DNA of 17,217 nucleotides, from assembly GCA_018712465.1 (NCBI GenBank), contig DVGY01000105.1, positions 1 to 17,217 on the forward strand, given 5' to 3'. This DNA is from Candidatus Egerieicola pullicola. Lineage in GTDB: Bacteria; Bacillota; Clostridia; Oscillospirales; Ruminococcaceae. The notes beneath the pieces are model-generated. The model ran no database searches and was not told the origin of the DNA. It saw only the letters and a program-made list of their open reading frames with translations. This document shows positions 1-6,196 of the stretch, in pieces. Within the stretch, counting starts at the first letter, position 1. Every line of letters begins with the position of its first letter. A program made the position numbers and the translations under genes.

Positions 1-201
1 GTCAAAACAGATGCAGCCAAAAGCAATCACTCCACCACGGCCTGCCCCCACTGCGGCGCTCCTACCCAAATTACCAGCGCTGGAAAGTGCGAGTATTGCG
101 GTTATATCATCACCACAGGAGAGCATGACTGGGTGCTCAGTGACATCAGTGCGGTGAAAAATTCCACCAATTACGGCACCGGTGGAGTATATTTGGACTG
201 A
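1..201 (+). CDS. C-terminal fragment of zinc-ribbon protein, probably TIM44-like domain protein
   Basis: Frame 1 is open from the window edge to a TGA at 199-201, giving the last 66 residues of a protein whose start lies outside the window. Four cysteines at visible residues 15, 18, 30 and 33 (CPHCG, then CEYCG) form a typical zinc ribbon. It is followed by a GEHDWVLSDIS stretch, which I associate with the C-terminal tail of clostridial TIM44-like membrane proteins. That assignment rests on the tail alone. The domain that would settle it is upstream and not visible. The gene ends 44 bases before the SPFH gene, with no terminator between, so the two are probably co-transcribed. Both carry zinc ribbons, so they may work in one membrane-associated complex (inference). 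Confidence 0.6.
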   Translation, partial: VKTDAAKSNHSTTACPHCGAPTQITSAGKCEYCGYIITTGEHDWVLSDISAVKNSTNYGTGGVYLD

Positions 202-245
202 GTTTGGAAACGAATCTGTTTTGAATTTTAGAAAGGAAGTTGTAT

Positions 246-1559
246 ATGGGCTTTATTCGCATGGCTACCCAATCCATTGGCACGGTGTTTCAAGATCAAC
301 CCGTTGACTACTTTCGGTGTGATGAAATTCCGGAAACGATCCTTCTTCGCCCGGCCACGAAAATTGTCCGGGGCAAAGCGGTCAACAATGCCGGGGAAAA
401 CGTGATCTCCAATGGCTCCCTCTTTGATGTAGGGGTCAACCAGTGCGCCATCTTTGTGGAAAACGGACAGGTTCACGACCTCTGCGCTGAACCGGGACAG
501 TACCGCTATGACACCCAGCTGGAACCTTCTATGCTGGGCGGGGGATTGAAAGACCTGGGCCCCAGCTTTAAGTTGATGCTTCAGCGGTTTAAGGCCGGGG
601 GTATGTCTACCAACACCATGAAGATCTTTTATGTGAACCTGAAAGAAATTCAGGGGAATAAGATCGGTATCGGCAACGTGCCTTTCCGGGATTCAGAGTT
701 TGGCTTTACCGTAAAGGTGATGGGGTATGGGGTGTATTCCTATCGAATCACCGATCCCTTGCTGTTTTTTGAAAATGTCACCGGCACCACCTTTGGGGAT
801 TACCCTCGCAGCCGCATTGACGAACAGTTAAAGAGTGAATTGCAGATGGCCATGCAGCCTGCCTTGGGGAAGATTGCCGCCATGCACATCAGTTACGATC
901 AGCTGATTAACTACCCCAAAGAGATTGGGGAAGCGGTGAACCAGGAAATGACCCCGGAGTGGCAGGAAAAGCGGGGCATCTCCATTGTCTCCATTGCATT
1001 TGCCAGCATTACCGTGGACGAGGAATCCTCTAAGAAGATCGCCCAGTTCCAGGAATCCCGGGTTTACACTAATCCCGGCATGATGGGCGCTCGTCTGGGA
1101 GGCGCTCAAGCCAATGCCATGGAAACCGCTGCCGGAAATGCTGCCGGAGCCATGACCGGCTTTTTGGGAATGGGTTTTGCCCAGCAGGCTGGTGGGGCCA
1201 ATCCGGGACAGATGTATCAAATGGCTCAGCAGCAGGGTGCGGTTCCCCCTTCGGAGCCTGCCGCTCCTGCCGCATCGTCCGGTGAAAAGCCGGCTTCCGG
1301 CCAGGAGTGGACCTGTCCTCACTGCCAAGCGGTAAACCACGGCAAATTCTGCACCAACTGCGGAGAGAAAAAGCCGCAGCCCACCGGTTGGATTTGTCCA
1401 GAATGCGGAACCGAAAATCAGGGGAATTTCTGCTCTAACTGCGGAATCAAAAAACCGGTGTCTCAAGCTGCCTGTCCGGAATGCGGCTGGAAGCCAGAAG
1501 ATGGGAAGCTTCCCAAATTCTGCCCCAACTGCGGACATAAACTAGGAACCGAAGAATAA
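246..1559 (+). CDS. SPFH-domain protein with three C-terminal zinc ribbons (YdjI / 'virion core protein' type)
   Basis: This 437-residue protein belongs to the SPFH (stomatin/prohibitin/flotillin-like) family related to B. subtilis YdjI. Such proteins act as membrane-associated scaffolds, and YdjI is linked to the PspA-type envelope stress system. Residues about 20-275 are the SPFH-like region, with VPFRDSEFGFTVKVMGYGVYSYRITDP as a typical core (residues 145-171). Residues 280-350 are a low-complexity Gly/Ala/Gln/Met linker. Three zinc ribbons follow, with cysteine pairs at 357/360 and 369/372, 384/387 and 396/399, and 410/413 and 426/429. No transmembrane segment is evident. The ATG at 246 is preferred over the TTG at 240 because AAAGGAAG (232-239) sits at the correct distance from it. 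The gene follows the zinc-ribbon fragment and ends at a strong terminator. The three-ribbon tail is longer than the one or two I would expect. Confidence 0.85.
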   Translation: MGFIRMATQSIGTVFQDQPVDYFRCDEIPETILLRPATKIVRGKAVNNAGENVISNGSLFDVGVNQCAIFVENGQVHDLCAEPGQYRYDTQLEPSMLGGGLKDLGPSFKLMLQRFKAGGMSTNTMKIFYVNLKEIQGNKIGIGNVPFRDSEFGFTVKVMGYGVYSYRITDPLLFFENVTGTTFGDYPRSRIDEQLKSELQMAMQPALGKIAAMHISYDQLINYPKEIGEAVNQEMTPEWQEKRGISIVSIAFASITVDEESSKKIAQFQESRVYTNPGMMGARLGGAQANAMETAAGNAAGAMTGFLGMGFAQQAGGANPGQMYQMAQQQGAVPPSEPAAPAASSGEKPASGQEWTCPHCQAVNHGKFCTNCGEKKPQPTGWICPECGTENQGNFCSNCGIKKPVSQAACPECGWKPEDGKLPKFCPNCGHKLGTEE

Positions 1560-1566
1560 TAAAAAG

Positions 1567-1605
1567 CGCCGCCATCCCAATTCAGAGATGACGGCGTTGT
1601 TTTTT
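1567..1605. terminator. Bidirectional Rho-independent terminator between the SPFH and Rrf2 genes
   Basis: CGCCGCCATC (1567-1576) pairs with GATGACGGCG (1587-1596), 10 positions with one mismatch, and is followed by a T-rich tract up to 1605. On the opposite strand the A-run at 1561-1565 becomes a T-run, so the same hairpin can stop the minus-strand Rrf2 transcript. It lies between two convergent genes. Confidence 0.85.
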
Positions 1606-1611
1606 GATCTG

Positions 1612-2043
1612 TTATGCGTTTGCTGCGGCAGCGCAGGGACATTCCCCTTCCAGCATTTTCTGGAAGGTGACCTGCTTGAGCTCCTGCTCCAAGATCTTGG
1701 TGATCCGGGCAAATTCGCGACGCATTCGGCAGGTAGCCTCCCGGCCGGCGTTGCAGCCCACTTCGTTGTCCAAGCAGCGGCTGATGTGGCAGTTGCCTTC
1801 GATGGTTTGGATTACATCGTACAGGGTGGTCTGGTTGGCGGGGCAGGCGACTTCGTATCCCCCTTTAAATCCCTTGAAGGATTGCACCAGGCCCGCTGCC
1901 GCCAGTTTGCGAAGGATCTTCAGCGCAAACCGCAGGGTCACTTCGGTGTCTTCTGAAATAGTTTTGGCATCGCAGCGTTTGCCCTGCTCGTAAAGGTACA
2001 GCAGGATCCGCACAGCGTAATCTGCTTCCAATGTGATGTACAT
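1612..2043 (-). CDS. Rrf2-family transcriptional regulator with Fe-S-type cysteine cluster
   Basis: This 143-residue protein has the Rrf2 winged-helix domain from its first residue (MYITLEADYAVRILLYL), a helix-turn-helix around residues 25-55 and the wing GFKGGYEVA at 58-66. Cysteines at 85, 90, 97 and 105 fall in the region that holds the [2Fe-2S] or [4Fe-4S] cluster in IscR, NsrR and RirA. The 90/97/105 spacing (six and seven residues between) resembles RirA/NsrR more than a non-cluster Rrf2 protein such as CymR. A further CPC motif (135-137) and an Ala-rich tail end the protein. It may therefore sense redox state, NO or Fe-S status, but the effector is not known. No iscS, cysK or sufBCD gene is adjacent, so the target is not evident. 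It has its own promoter and ends at the shared terminator. Confidence 0.9.
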   Translation of the reverse strand: MYITLEADYAVRILLYLYEQGKRCDAKTISEDTEVTLRFALKILRKLAAAGLVQSFKGFKGGYEVACPANQTTLYDVIQTIEGNCHISRCLDNEVGCNAGREATCRMRREFARITKILEQELKQVTFQKMLEGECPCAAAANA

Positions 2044-2092
2044 CTTTGCTCATCCTGTTCTTTGATTTCGGGTGCAATACAGCTCCGGCTAC

Positions 2093-2121
2093 AGTATACC
2101 ATATTAGTGGAGATTTTGCAA
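2093..2121 (-). promoter_or_regulatory. Sigma-A promoter of the Rrf2 gene
   Basis: Read on the minus strand, TTGCAA (2116-2121) is the -35 box and TATACT (2093-2098) the -10 box, with exactly 17 bases between. The start codon is 49 bases downstream. No clear palindromic Rrf2 operator was recognised around it. Confidence 0.75.
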
Positions 2122-2146
2122 GGCGGCATACCGGGAAAAAATTCCG

Positions 2147-3034
2147 TTATTCCGAAAAGACTGCCACCCCTTTTTCGTAAATGGCGCAGGGACGATAGCT
2201 TTGTTTGGAGCGGCGCAGGCCCTGGACGCCCAGATCTTCTTCCCGATTCAGATATTGGTATCCTGCTCCGGCTTGCCGGGCAAATTCCCGGACCAACGTG
2301 GGGTAAGCGCCGGGAATCCAGGAAAAAGCCTTTTCTACATGGATGACGAAGGTGTTTCCCCCTACCGGTTCTCCCAAGGAAAGTCCCACGACCTGTCCTT
2401 CTGCTCGAAGCAGTCCGCCGGTGAGGCCCAAGGAGTCCATTTGGATTAACGCAGTGCGGTCAATTTCCAATTCATCCAACGCGGTGTCTTCTTCCAGTTG
2501 TTCCTGGCTGCGGTGCTGTTTCCAAAGGGTCAGCATTTCCAGGCATTCTGTCTTATTTTCTGCTGTAATGGGTTCGTAAGACCAGATGTGTTCCCGGTCA
2601 AAGCGATTGATGAGGTTTTTCTTGCTGTGGAGCTTTTTCCCGCTCATTTGCTGCAGTGCGGCAGTTTCATATAGATATTCCCCAAAATCCGGATGGAAGG
2701 TACAGCTTACCTGCCCCGGAAACCACTGTTGCAGCAGTTCCCATTGCCGCCGGGAAACTTCTAAGGCCAAGGGGACGCCTTGTGACTGGGCTCGTTGGCG
2801 CAGGGCTTGGATGGCGGCCTGTGGACGGCCGGAACCGGGCAGGATGGTGTAGGCAGGGCCTTCACCAGGATAGCACAGAACCAGACAGCCTTCCAAAACA
2901 GTCCAGGTATTGTGGTAGTGGAGGGCCCAGAGATAGTTGTTGGCGAAGGTGTATTCACAGCTGGGGTAGGTGTTGGCGGCGTAGTAAGGCGTTAACGTTG
3001 CCCGATCCTCCAGCGTGAAGGGATGAAAAACCAT
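2147..3034 (-). CDS. DUF2156 (phosphatidylglycerol lysyltransferase C-terminal domain) protein
   Basis: This 295-residue protein matches the DUF2156/LPG_synthase_C family (PF09924), a tandem GNAT-like acyltransferase fold. The fold is shared with the soluble domain of MprF, which moves amino acids from aminoacyl-tRNA to phosphatidylglycerol. Diagnostic stretches are SGKKLHSKKNLINRF (131-145) and YLNREEDLGVQGLRRSKQSY (261-280). It lacks the membrane flippase part of MprF, so it is the stand-alone form common in Clostridia, whose substrate is not established. The start is set at the second Met of the longer open frame because AAGGAGG lies five bases upstream of it; the earlier Met would begin inside the promoter -10 region. 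It is transcribed divergently from nadA. No obvious terminator separates it from the Rrf2 gene downstream, so readthrough is possible. Confidence 0.85.
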   Translation of the reverse strand: MVFHPFTLEDRATLTPYYAANTYPSCEYTFANNYLWALHYHNTWTVLEGCLVLCYPGEGPAYTILPGSGRPQAAIQALRQRAQSQGVPLALEVSRRQWELLQQWFPGQVSCTFHPDFGEYLYETAALQQMSGKKLHSKKNLINRFDREHIWSYEPITAENKTECLEMLTLWKQHRSQEQLEEDTALDELEIDRTALIQMDSLGLTGGLLRAEGQVVGLSLGEPVGGNTFVIHVEKAFSWIPGAYPTLVREFARQAGAGYQYLNREEDLGVQGLRRSKQSYRPCAIYEKGVAVFSE

Positions 3035-3069
3035 AGTATCCTCCTTGATTGGGGAAAGTGTTTGAAGAT

Positions 3070-3098
3070 AGTATACCAATTTTGTGCAGGACTGTCAA
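3070..3098 (-). promoter_or_regulatory. Near-consensus sigma-A promoter of the DUF2156 gene
   Basis: On the minus strand the -35 box is TTGACA (3093-3098), a perfect consensus, and the -10 box is TATACT (3070-3075), separated by 17 bases. It lies 36 bases upstream of the start codon and diverges from the nadA promoter. Confidence 0.85.
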
Positions 3099-3135
3099 CG
3101 CCAGGAAGTTCTATGCTCTTTTCTTCGCCGAAGGT

Positions 3136-3164
3136 TTGCAGTCTGGGCAAAAATATGTTATCAT
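3136..3164 (+). promoter_or_regulatory. Promoter of nadA
   Basis: TTGCAG (3136-3141) and TATCAT (3159-3164) are separated by 17 bases and lie 43 bases before the nadA start. The -35 boxes of this promoter and the divergent DUF2156 promoter are about 40 bases apart. I did not recognise a NadR/NiaR-type operator. Confidence 0.65.
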
Positions 3165-3206
3165 AGGGAAAACTCAGCTAGCAAGTCAAAGAAAGGAAGA
3201 CGTCCT

Positions 3207-4127
3207 ATGATGCAGCAGACGAAAGAAAAGATCCTTCAGTTAAAGCGGGAAAAGGATGTGTGCATTCTGGCTCACAGCTACCAGTCCCAGGAGATTTTGG
3301 AGGTGGCGGACATCACCGGGGATTCCTTTGCTTTGAGCAAGGCCGCCATGGAAGTGCCTCAGGAGAATTTGCTGGTGTGCGGGGTGCACTTTATGGCGGA
3401 GACCGCCAAAATCCTCTCTCCTCAGAAAAAGGTGTTTTTGGCCCATAAAGGGGCGGGATGTCCCATGGCGGAACAATTTACGCCGGAAGAAATTTTGGCT
3501 TACCGCAAAGCAGAGCCGGATCGGGCAGTGGTGGCCTACGTGAATACCACCGCCGCTTTGAAGGCGGTGAGTGATGTCTGCGTCACCAGTTCCAGCGCTG
3601 TGGAAATTGTGAAAAAGTTGGATGCTCAGAAAATTCTCTTTATTCCGGATTGCAATTTGGGCAGCTTTGTACAGCAGCAGGTTCCGGAAAAGGACATCAA
3701 ATTGCTGGACGGCGGATGTCCGGTCCATCGCTCGGTGGAAGCTTGGGAGGTGGAACAAGCCCGCAAAGAGCATCCCGGTGCACAGCTTTTGGTGCATCCG
3801 GAGTGCGTCAAAGAAGTGACCAACCAAGCAGACTATGCCGGTTCCACTGCTGGAATTATGAAATATGCGAAGGAAAATCCAGGCATCGAATACATTATCG
3901 GCACCGAAATGAGCATCGCCGATCATCTGCAGTATCAGTGTCCCGGCAAGCGGTTCTACCCCTTGTCCAAGAAGCTGATCTGTGCGGATATGAAGCTCAC
4001 CACCTTAAATGATGTGCTGCTGAGCTTGGAAGGACTGGACACCGACGCTTTTGAAATTGTCATGGAAGAAAAATTAATGGATGCTGCTCGGGTTTCCATT
4101 CAGCGGATGATTGAATTAGGAGAATAA
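3207..4127 (+). CDS. nadA: Quinolinate synthase NadA
   Basis: NadA condenses iminoaspartate with dihydroxyacetone phosphate to quinolinate, the first pyridine-ring step of de novo NAD synthesis, using a [4Fe-4S] cluster in the cytosol. The 306-residue length is that of the short bacterial/archaeal form. Expected cluster ligands are Cys85 (GAGCPMA), Cys171 (GGCPVH) and Cys259 (KLICADMK), and the catalytic Glu199 sits in HPEC. The substrate-binding HSYQ and TGDS motifs are at 23-26 and 37-40. The first of two adjacent ATG codons (3207) follows AAAGGAAG (3192-3199); the frame is open further upstream, but that part contains the promoter. nadB and nadC, the usual operon partners, are absent from both sides. 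No terminator follows, and a small gene starts 57 bases downstream. Confidence 0.96.
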   Translation: MMQQTKEKILQLKREKDVCILAHSYQSQEILEVADITGDSFALSKAAMEVPQENLLVCGVHFMAETAKILSPQKKVFLAHKGAGCPMAEQFTPEEILAYRKAEPDRAVVAYVNTTAALKAVSDVCVTSSSAVEIVKKLDAQKILFIPDCNLGSFVQQQVPEKDIKLLDGGCPVHRSVEAWEVEQARKEHPGAQLLVHPECVKEVTNQADYAGSTAGIMKYAKENPGIEYIIGTEMSIADHLQYQCPGKRFYPLSKKLICADMKLTTLNDVLLSLEGLDTDAFEIVMEEKLMDAARVSIQRMIELGE

Positions 4128-4184
4128 CCCGGCATTCTTGGAAGAGAAGGGGACATACTATCCTTTGCAGAAAGGAGGGAGAGT

Positions 4185-4379
4185 ATGTATCCTGCTCCCC
4201 AAGACAAACAGGCGGTATTGGAAGAGGATCCCCTAGAGGAAATGATGGACGTGGCCAGCGCCACGGAGTGTACCGGCTTAATGCCTACTCCGCCAGCCAA
4301 TGAAGCGGAAGCGGAGTCCTACACGGAATTATATCCCATTCCCCGGCCGCCGAAACCGCCCCAAAAACACCACCGGTAA
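4185..4379 (+). CDS. Small acidic, proline-rich protein of unknown function (64 residues)
   Basis: A strong ribosome-binding site AAAGGAGGG (4171-4179) lies five bases before this ATG, which supports translation of a gene easily missed at this length. The N-terminal half is acidic (LEEDPLEEMMD), the middle holds ATECTGLMPTPP and EAEAESYTELYPIP, and the C-terminus is Pro/Lys/His-rich (RPPKPPQKHHR). There is no signal peptide or membrane segment, and the composition suggests a largely unfolded chain. I have an impression of similar small proteins in Oscillospiraceae, but no function is known to me. It lies between nadA and the glycosyltransferase with no promoter recognised, so it probably belongs to the nadA transcript. 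Confidence 0.7.
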   Translation: MYPAPQDKQAVLEEDPLEEMMDVASATECTGLMPTPPANEAEAESYTELYPIPRPPKPPQKHHR

Positions 4380-4386
4380 TGGCCGG

Positions 4387-4414
4387 TTCTCTCCGGAAAA
4401 CAGCCCGGGGAGAA
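4387..4414 (+). other. 10-bp RNA hairpin in the leader of the glycosyltransferase gene
   Basis: TTCTCTCCGG (4387-4396) pairs with CCGGGGAGAA (4405-4414) with one T-G wobble and an eight-base loop. No T-tract follows, so it is not a standard terminator. It lies between the small-protein stop and the glycosyltransferase start. It may mark an mRNA processing or stability point, or only weakly attenuate transcription. Confidence 0.45.
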
Positions 4415-4465
4415 TACATCTAATTTACGGCTTTAATGATAAACCTAGAAAGGAAGATTTTTGCA

Positions 4466-5437
4466 ATGACTCCAGTTTTGTACATGGTGATTCCATGCTA
4501 CAATGAGGAAGAAGTATTGCCGGAAACCAGCCGCCGCTTGAACGAAAAGTATGATGCCCTGATTGGCTCCGGGGCTATTTCTCCAGACAGCCGGGTGGTA
4601 TTTGTCAACGACGGTTCCAAGGACCGAACCTGGGAAATTATTCAATCCCTTCATCAGGAAAATCCGCGGTTTTCCGGCGTGGATCTCACCCGAAACCGGG
4701 GACATCAAAATGCGCTGTTGGCGGGCTTAATGACGGTGAAGGATCTCTGCGATGCCGCCATTTCCATGGATGCCGACCTGCAGGACGACATTAACGCCAT
4801 TGACGAGATGGTGGAAAAGTTTAAGGAAGGCAACGACATTGTTTACGGGGTGCGTTCCAGCCGGGAAACCGACACCTTCTTTAAGCGTACCACCGCCCAG
4901 GGCTTTTATAAAGTTATGGATCATCTTGGAGTTAAAACAGTGTATAATCATGCGGATTTCCGCCTGATGAGCCGCCGGGCTTTGGAAGGACTTTCGGAGT
5001 ATCGGGAGGTGAATCTGTTCTTGCGGGGAATTGTCCCTCTGATCGGCTATAAATCCGATGTGGTGTACTATGAGCGGGCAGAGCGATTTGCCGGGGAAAG
5101 CAAATATCCTCTGAAAAAGATGCTGTCTTTTGCTGGGGAAGGGATTACTTCCTTTTCCACGAAGCCAATGAAGATGATTACCTGGCTGGGTGTGACTGTC
5201 TTCTTGGTGAGTATTGTCATGCTGATTTGGAGTATTGTAGGCTTCTTCTTGGGAACCACTGAACCGGGCTGGGCTAGCTTGATGGTGTCCATTTGGGCCA
5301 TTGGCGGGCTGCTGCTGCTGAGTGTGGGAATTGTGGGAGAGTACATCGGTAAGATTTATCTGGAGACGAAACACCGTCCCCGGTTCCGGGTGCGGGAATT
5401 CCTTCACGATGCTCCGAAGCAGGATTCTTCGAAATAA
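4466..5437 (+). CDS. Family 2 glycosyltransferase, DPM1/GtrB-like, with two C-terminal membrane helices
   Basis: This 323-residue protein has an N-terminal GT-A domain and two C-terminal transmembrane helices (about 239-262 and 271-295). That is the architecture of GtrB, CsbB and YkcC enzymes, which transfer a sugar from a nucleotide sugar to undecaprenyl phosphate on the inner membrane face. Visible motifs are VIPCYNEEEVL (8-18), NDGSKD (48-53), NRGHQNALLAGL (77-88), the metal-binding D102-A-D104 in DADLQDD, and RFAGESKYPLKKML (207-220). The sugar cannot be told from sequence. The ATG at 4466 was chosen because AAAGGAAG (4449-4456) precedes it by nine bases; an in-frame ATG at 4436 has no ribosome-binding site. 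No GtrA-like flippase or YfhO-like partner is adjacent. A strong terminator closes the transcript. Confidence 0.9.
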   Translation: MTPVLYMVIPCYNEEEVLPETSRRLNEKYDALIGSGAISPDSRVVFVNDGSKDRTWEIIQSLHQENPRFSGVDLTRNRGHQNALLAGLMTVKDLCDAAISMDADLQDDINAIDEMVEKFKEGNDIVYGVRSSRETDTFFKRTTAQGFYKVMDHLGVKTVYNHADFRLMSRRALEGLSEYREVNLFLRGIVPLIGYKSDVVYYERAERFAGESKYPLKKMLSFAGEGITSFSTKPMKMITWLGVTVFLVSIVMLIWSIVGFFLGTTEPGWASLMVSIWAIGGLLLLSVGIVGEYIGKIYLETKHRPRFRVREFLHDAPKQDSSK

Positions 5438-5447
5438 AGTGAATTTG

Positions 5448-5487
5448 CACCGGCGAACAGGGGATGCCCTGCGTTCGCCGGTGTTTT
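5448..5487 (+). terminator. Strong Rho-independent terminator after the glycosyltransferase
   Basis: CACCGGCGAAC (5448-5458) and GTTCGCCGGTG (5473-5483) form a perfect 11-bp stem with a 14-base loop, followed by TTTT (5484-5487). It lies 10 bases after the stop codon. Confidence 0.9.
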
Positions 5488-5525
5488 GCGCTACAAGTAG
5501 CTGGAGATTCCCAGTGCAGCTGCTC

Positions 5526-5554
5526 TTGTGTTTTCCATAAAATTATGTTATACT
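5526..5554 (+). promoter_or_regulatory. Promoter of the 98-residue protein gene
   Basis: TTGTGT (5526-5531) and TATACT (5549-5554) are 17 bases apart and 39 bases before the start codon. The preceding gene ends in a strong terminator, so a new promoter is expected here. Confidence 0.7.
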
Positions 5555-5593
5555 AAACTTGAATATTTTCTGTGCAGAAAGGAGTGGAAGAGA

Positions 5594-5890
5594 ATGGATT
5601 CCTCTGCATTTCTTACCTACAAAGGCCGCCCTCTGGTGCGCAGCGGCAAGCAAATCTACTACGGCAATATGTACGAACCTTATGTTGTCATGATGCAGGT
5701 GATGGACGAAGAGGCCCAGGGAGACATCACCCGTTCCAAAAAGGTGTTGGTGAAGCTGTTTAACACCAATCCCTCCCTGAATCCCATGGAAGCATTTGAA
5801 AAGACTGCGGAAAAGAACGGTTTGTACCAGGCGCTGGACATTGCCAGTGTTTGGTTGGATGCTGCTTTGAAAAAAGCGGGGAAAAAGTAA
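5594..5890 (+). CDS. Conserved clostridial protein of unknown function (98 residues)
   Basis: The product is a 98-residue soluble protein starting MDSSAFLTYKGRPLVRSGKQ and continuing IYYGNMYEPYVVMMQVMD. I recognise this pattern (short start, Tyr-Lys-Gly-x-Pro-Leu-Val-Arg, then Tyr-Tyr-Gly-x-Met) as a small family recurring in Oscillospiraceae with no assigned function. The first half looks like a compact beta-rich domain, and the second half (about 45-95) is predicted mostly helical by eye. It has no cysteine, signal peptide or membrane segment. The start follows GGAG (5581-5584) at nine bases; the frame is open further upstream but lacks a start with a ribosome-binding site and includes the -10 box. 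It is monocistronic, with its own promoter and terminator. Confidence 0.85.
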   Translation: MDSSAFLTYKGRPLVRSGKQIYYGNMYEPYVVMMQVMDEEAQGDITRSKKVLVKLFNTNPSLNPMEAFEKTAEKNGLYQALDIASVWLDAALKKAGKK

Positions 5891-5904
5891 CGGAAAACGC
5901 ACTC

Positions 5905-5948
5905 AAAAGGAAGGCGCTTCGCAAAGAAGTTGCCTTCTTTTGGTTTTT
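5905..5948 (+). terminator. Rho-independent terminator after the 98-residue protein gene
   Basis: AAAAGGAAGGC (5905-5915) pairs with GCCTTCTTTT (5932-5941) with one bulged G, and is followed by a T-rich tract to 5948. Confidence 0.75.
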
Positions 5949-6095
5949 GTAATAAACTGAAAGCTCAGAATACGATAAAAGCGAAACTGAACTGTATCAC
6001 GAATCCATCCGGGAAGTTTGAAATATGAAGTCCATGGAATAGCGAGCATTGGATTTTGGATGGCAAAACGGAGGCGCTTTTTCAAGGTTCGGCCC
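5949..6095. other. Intergenic stretch without recognised features
   Basis: Between the terminator and the pduL promoter I see no coding frame with a ribosome-binding site, no convincing hairpin and no riboswitch consensus. The region is moderately AT-rich in its first half. Confidence 0.4.
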
Positions 6096-6124
6096 TTGCA
6101 AAACCCGAGGGAGGGTTGTATAAT
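6096..6124 (+). promoter_or_regulatory. Promoter of the pduL-type gene
   Basis: TTGCAA (6096-6101) and a perfect TATAAT (6119-6124) are separated by 17 bases. The start codon is 72 bases downstream. The leader contains a short palindrome, TCGATCGA, within the 6140s, of unknown meaning. Confidence 0.8.
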
Positions 6125-6196
6125 AACAGTGGATTCCGCCTCGATCGACGGGATTGGAAGAATGTTTGAGATGAATCAGGAAAGGTTGTGTTTCCA

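Noticed and set aside
1300..1550. Cys-rich repeats in the SPFH gene considered as a separate gene or repeat element
   Set aside because: They are in frame with the SPFH region without a new ribosome-binding site, and are ordinary C-terminal zinc ribbons.
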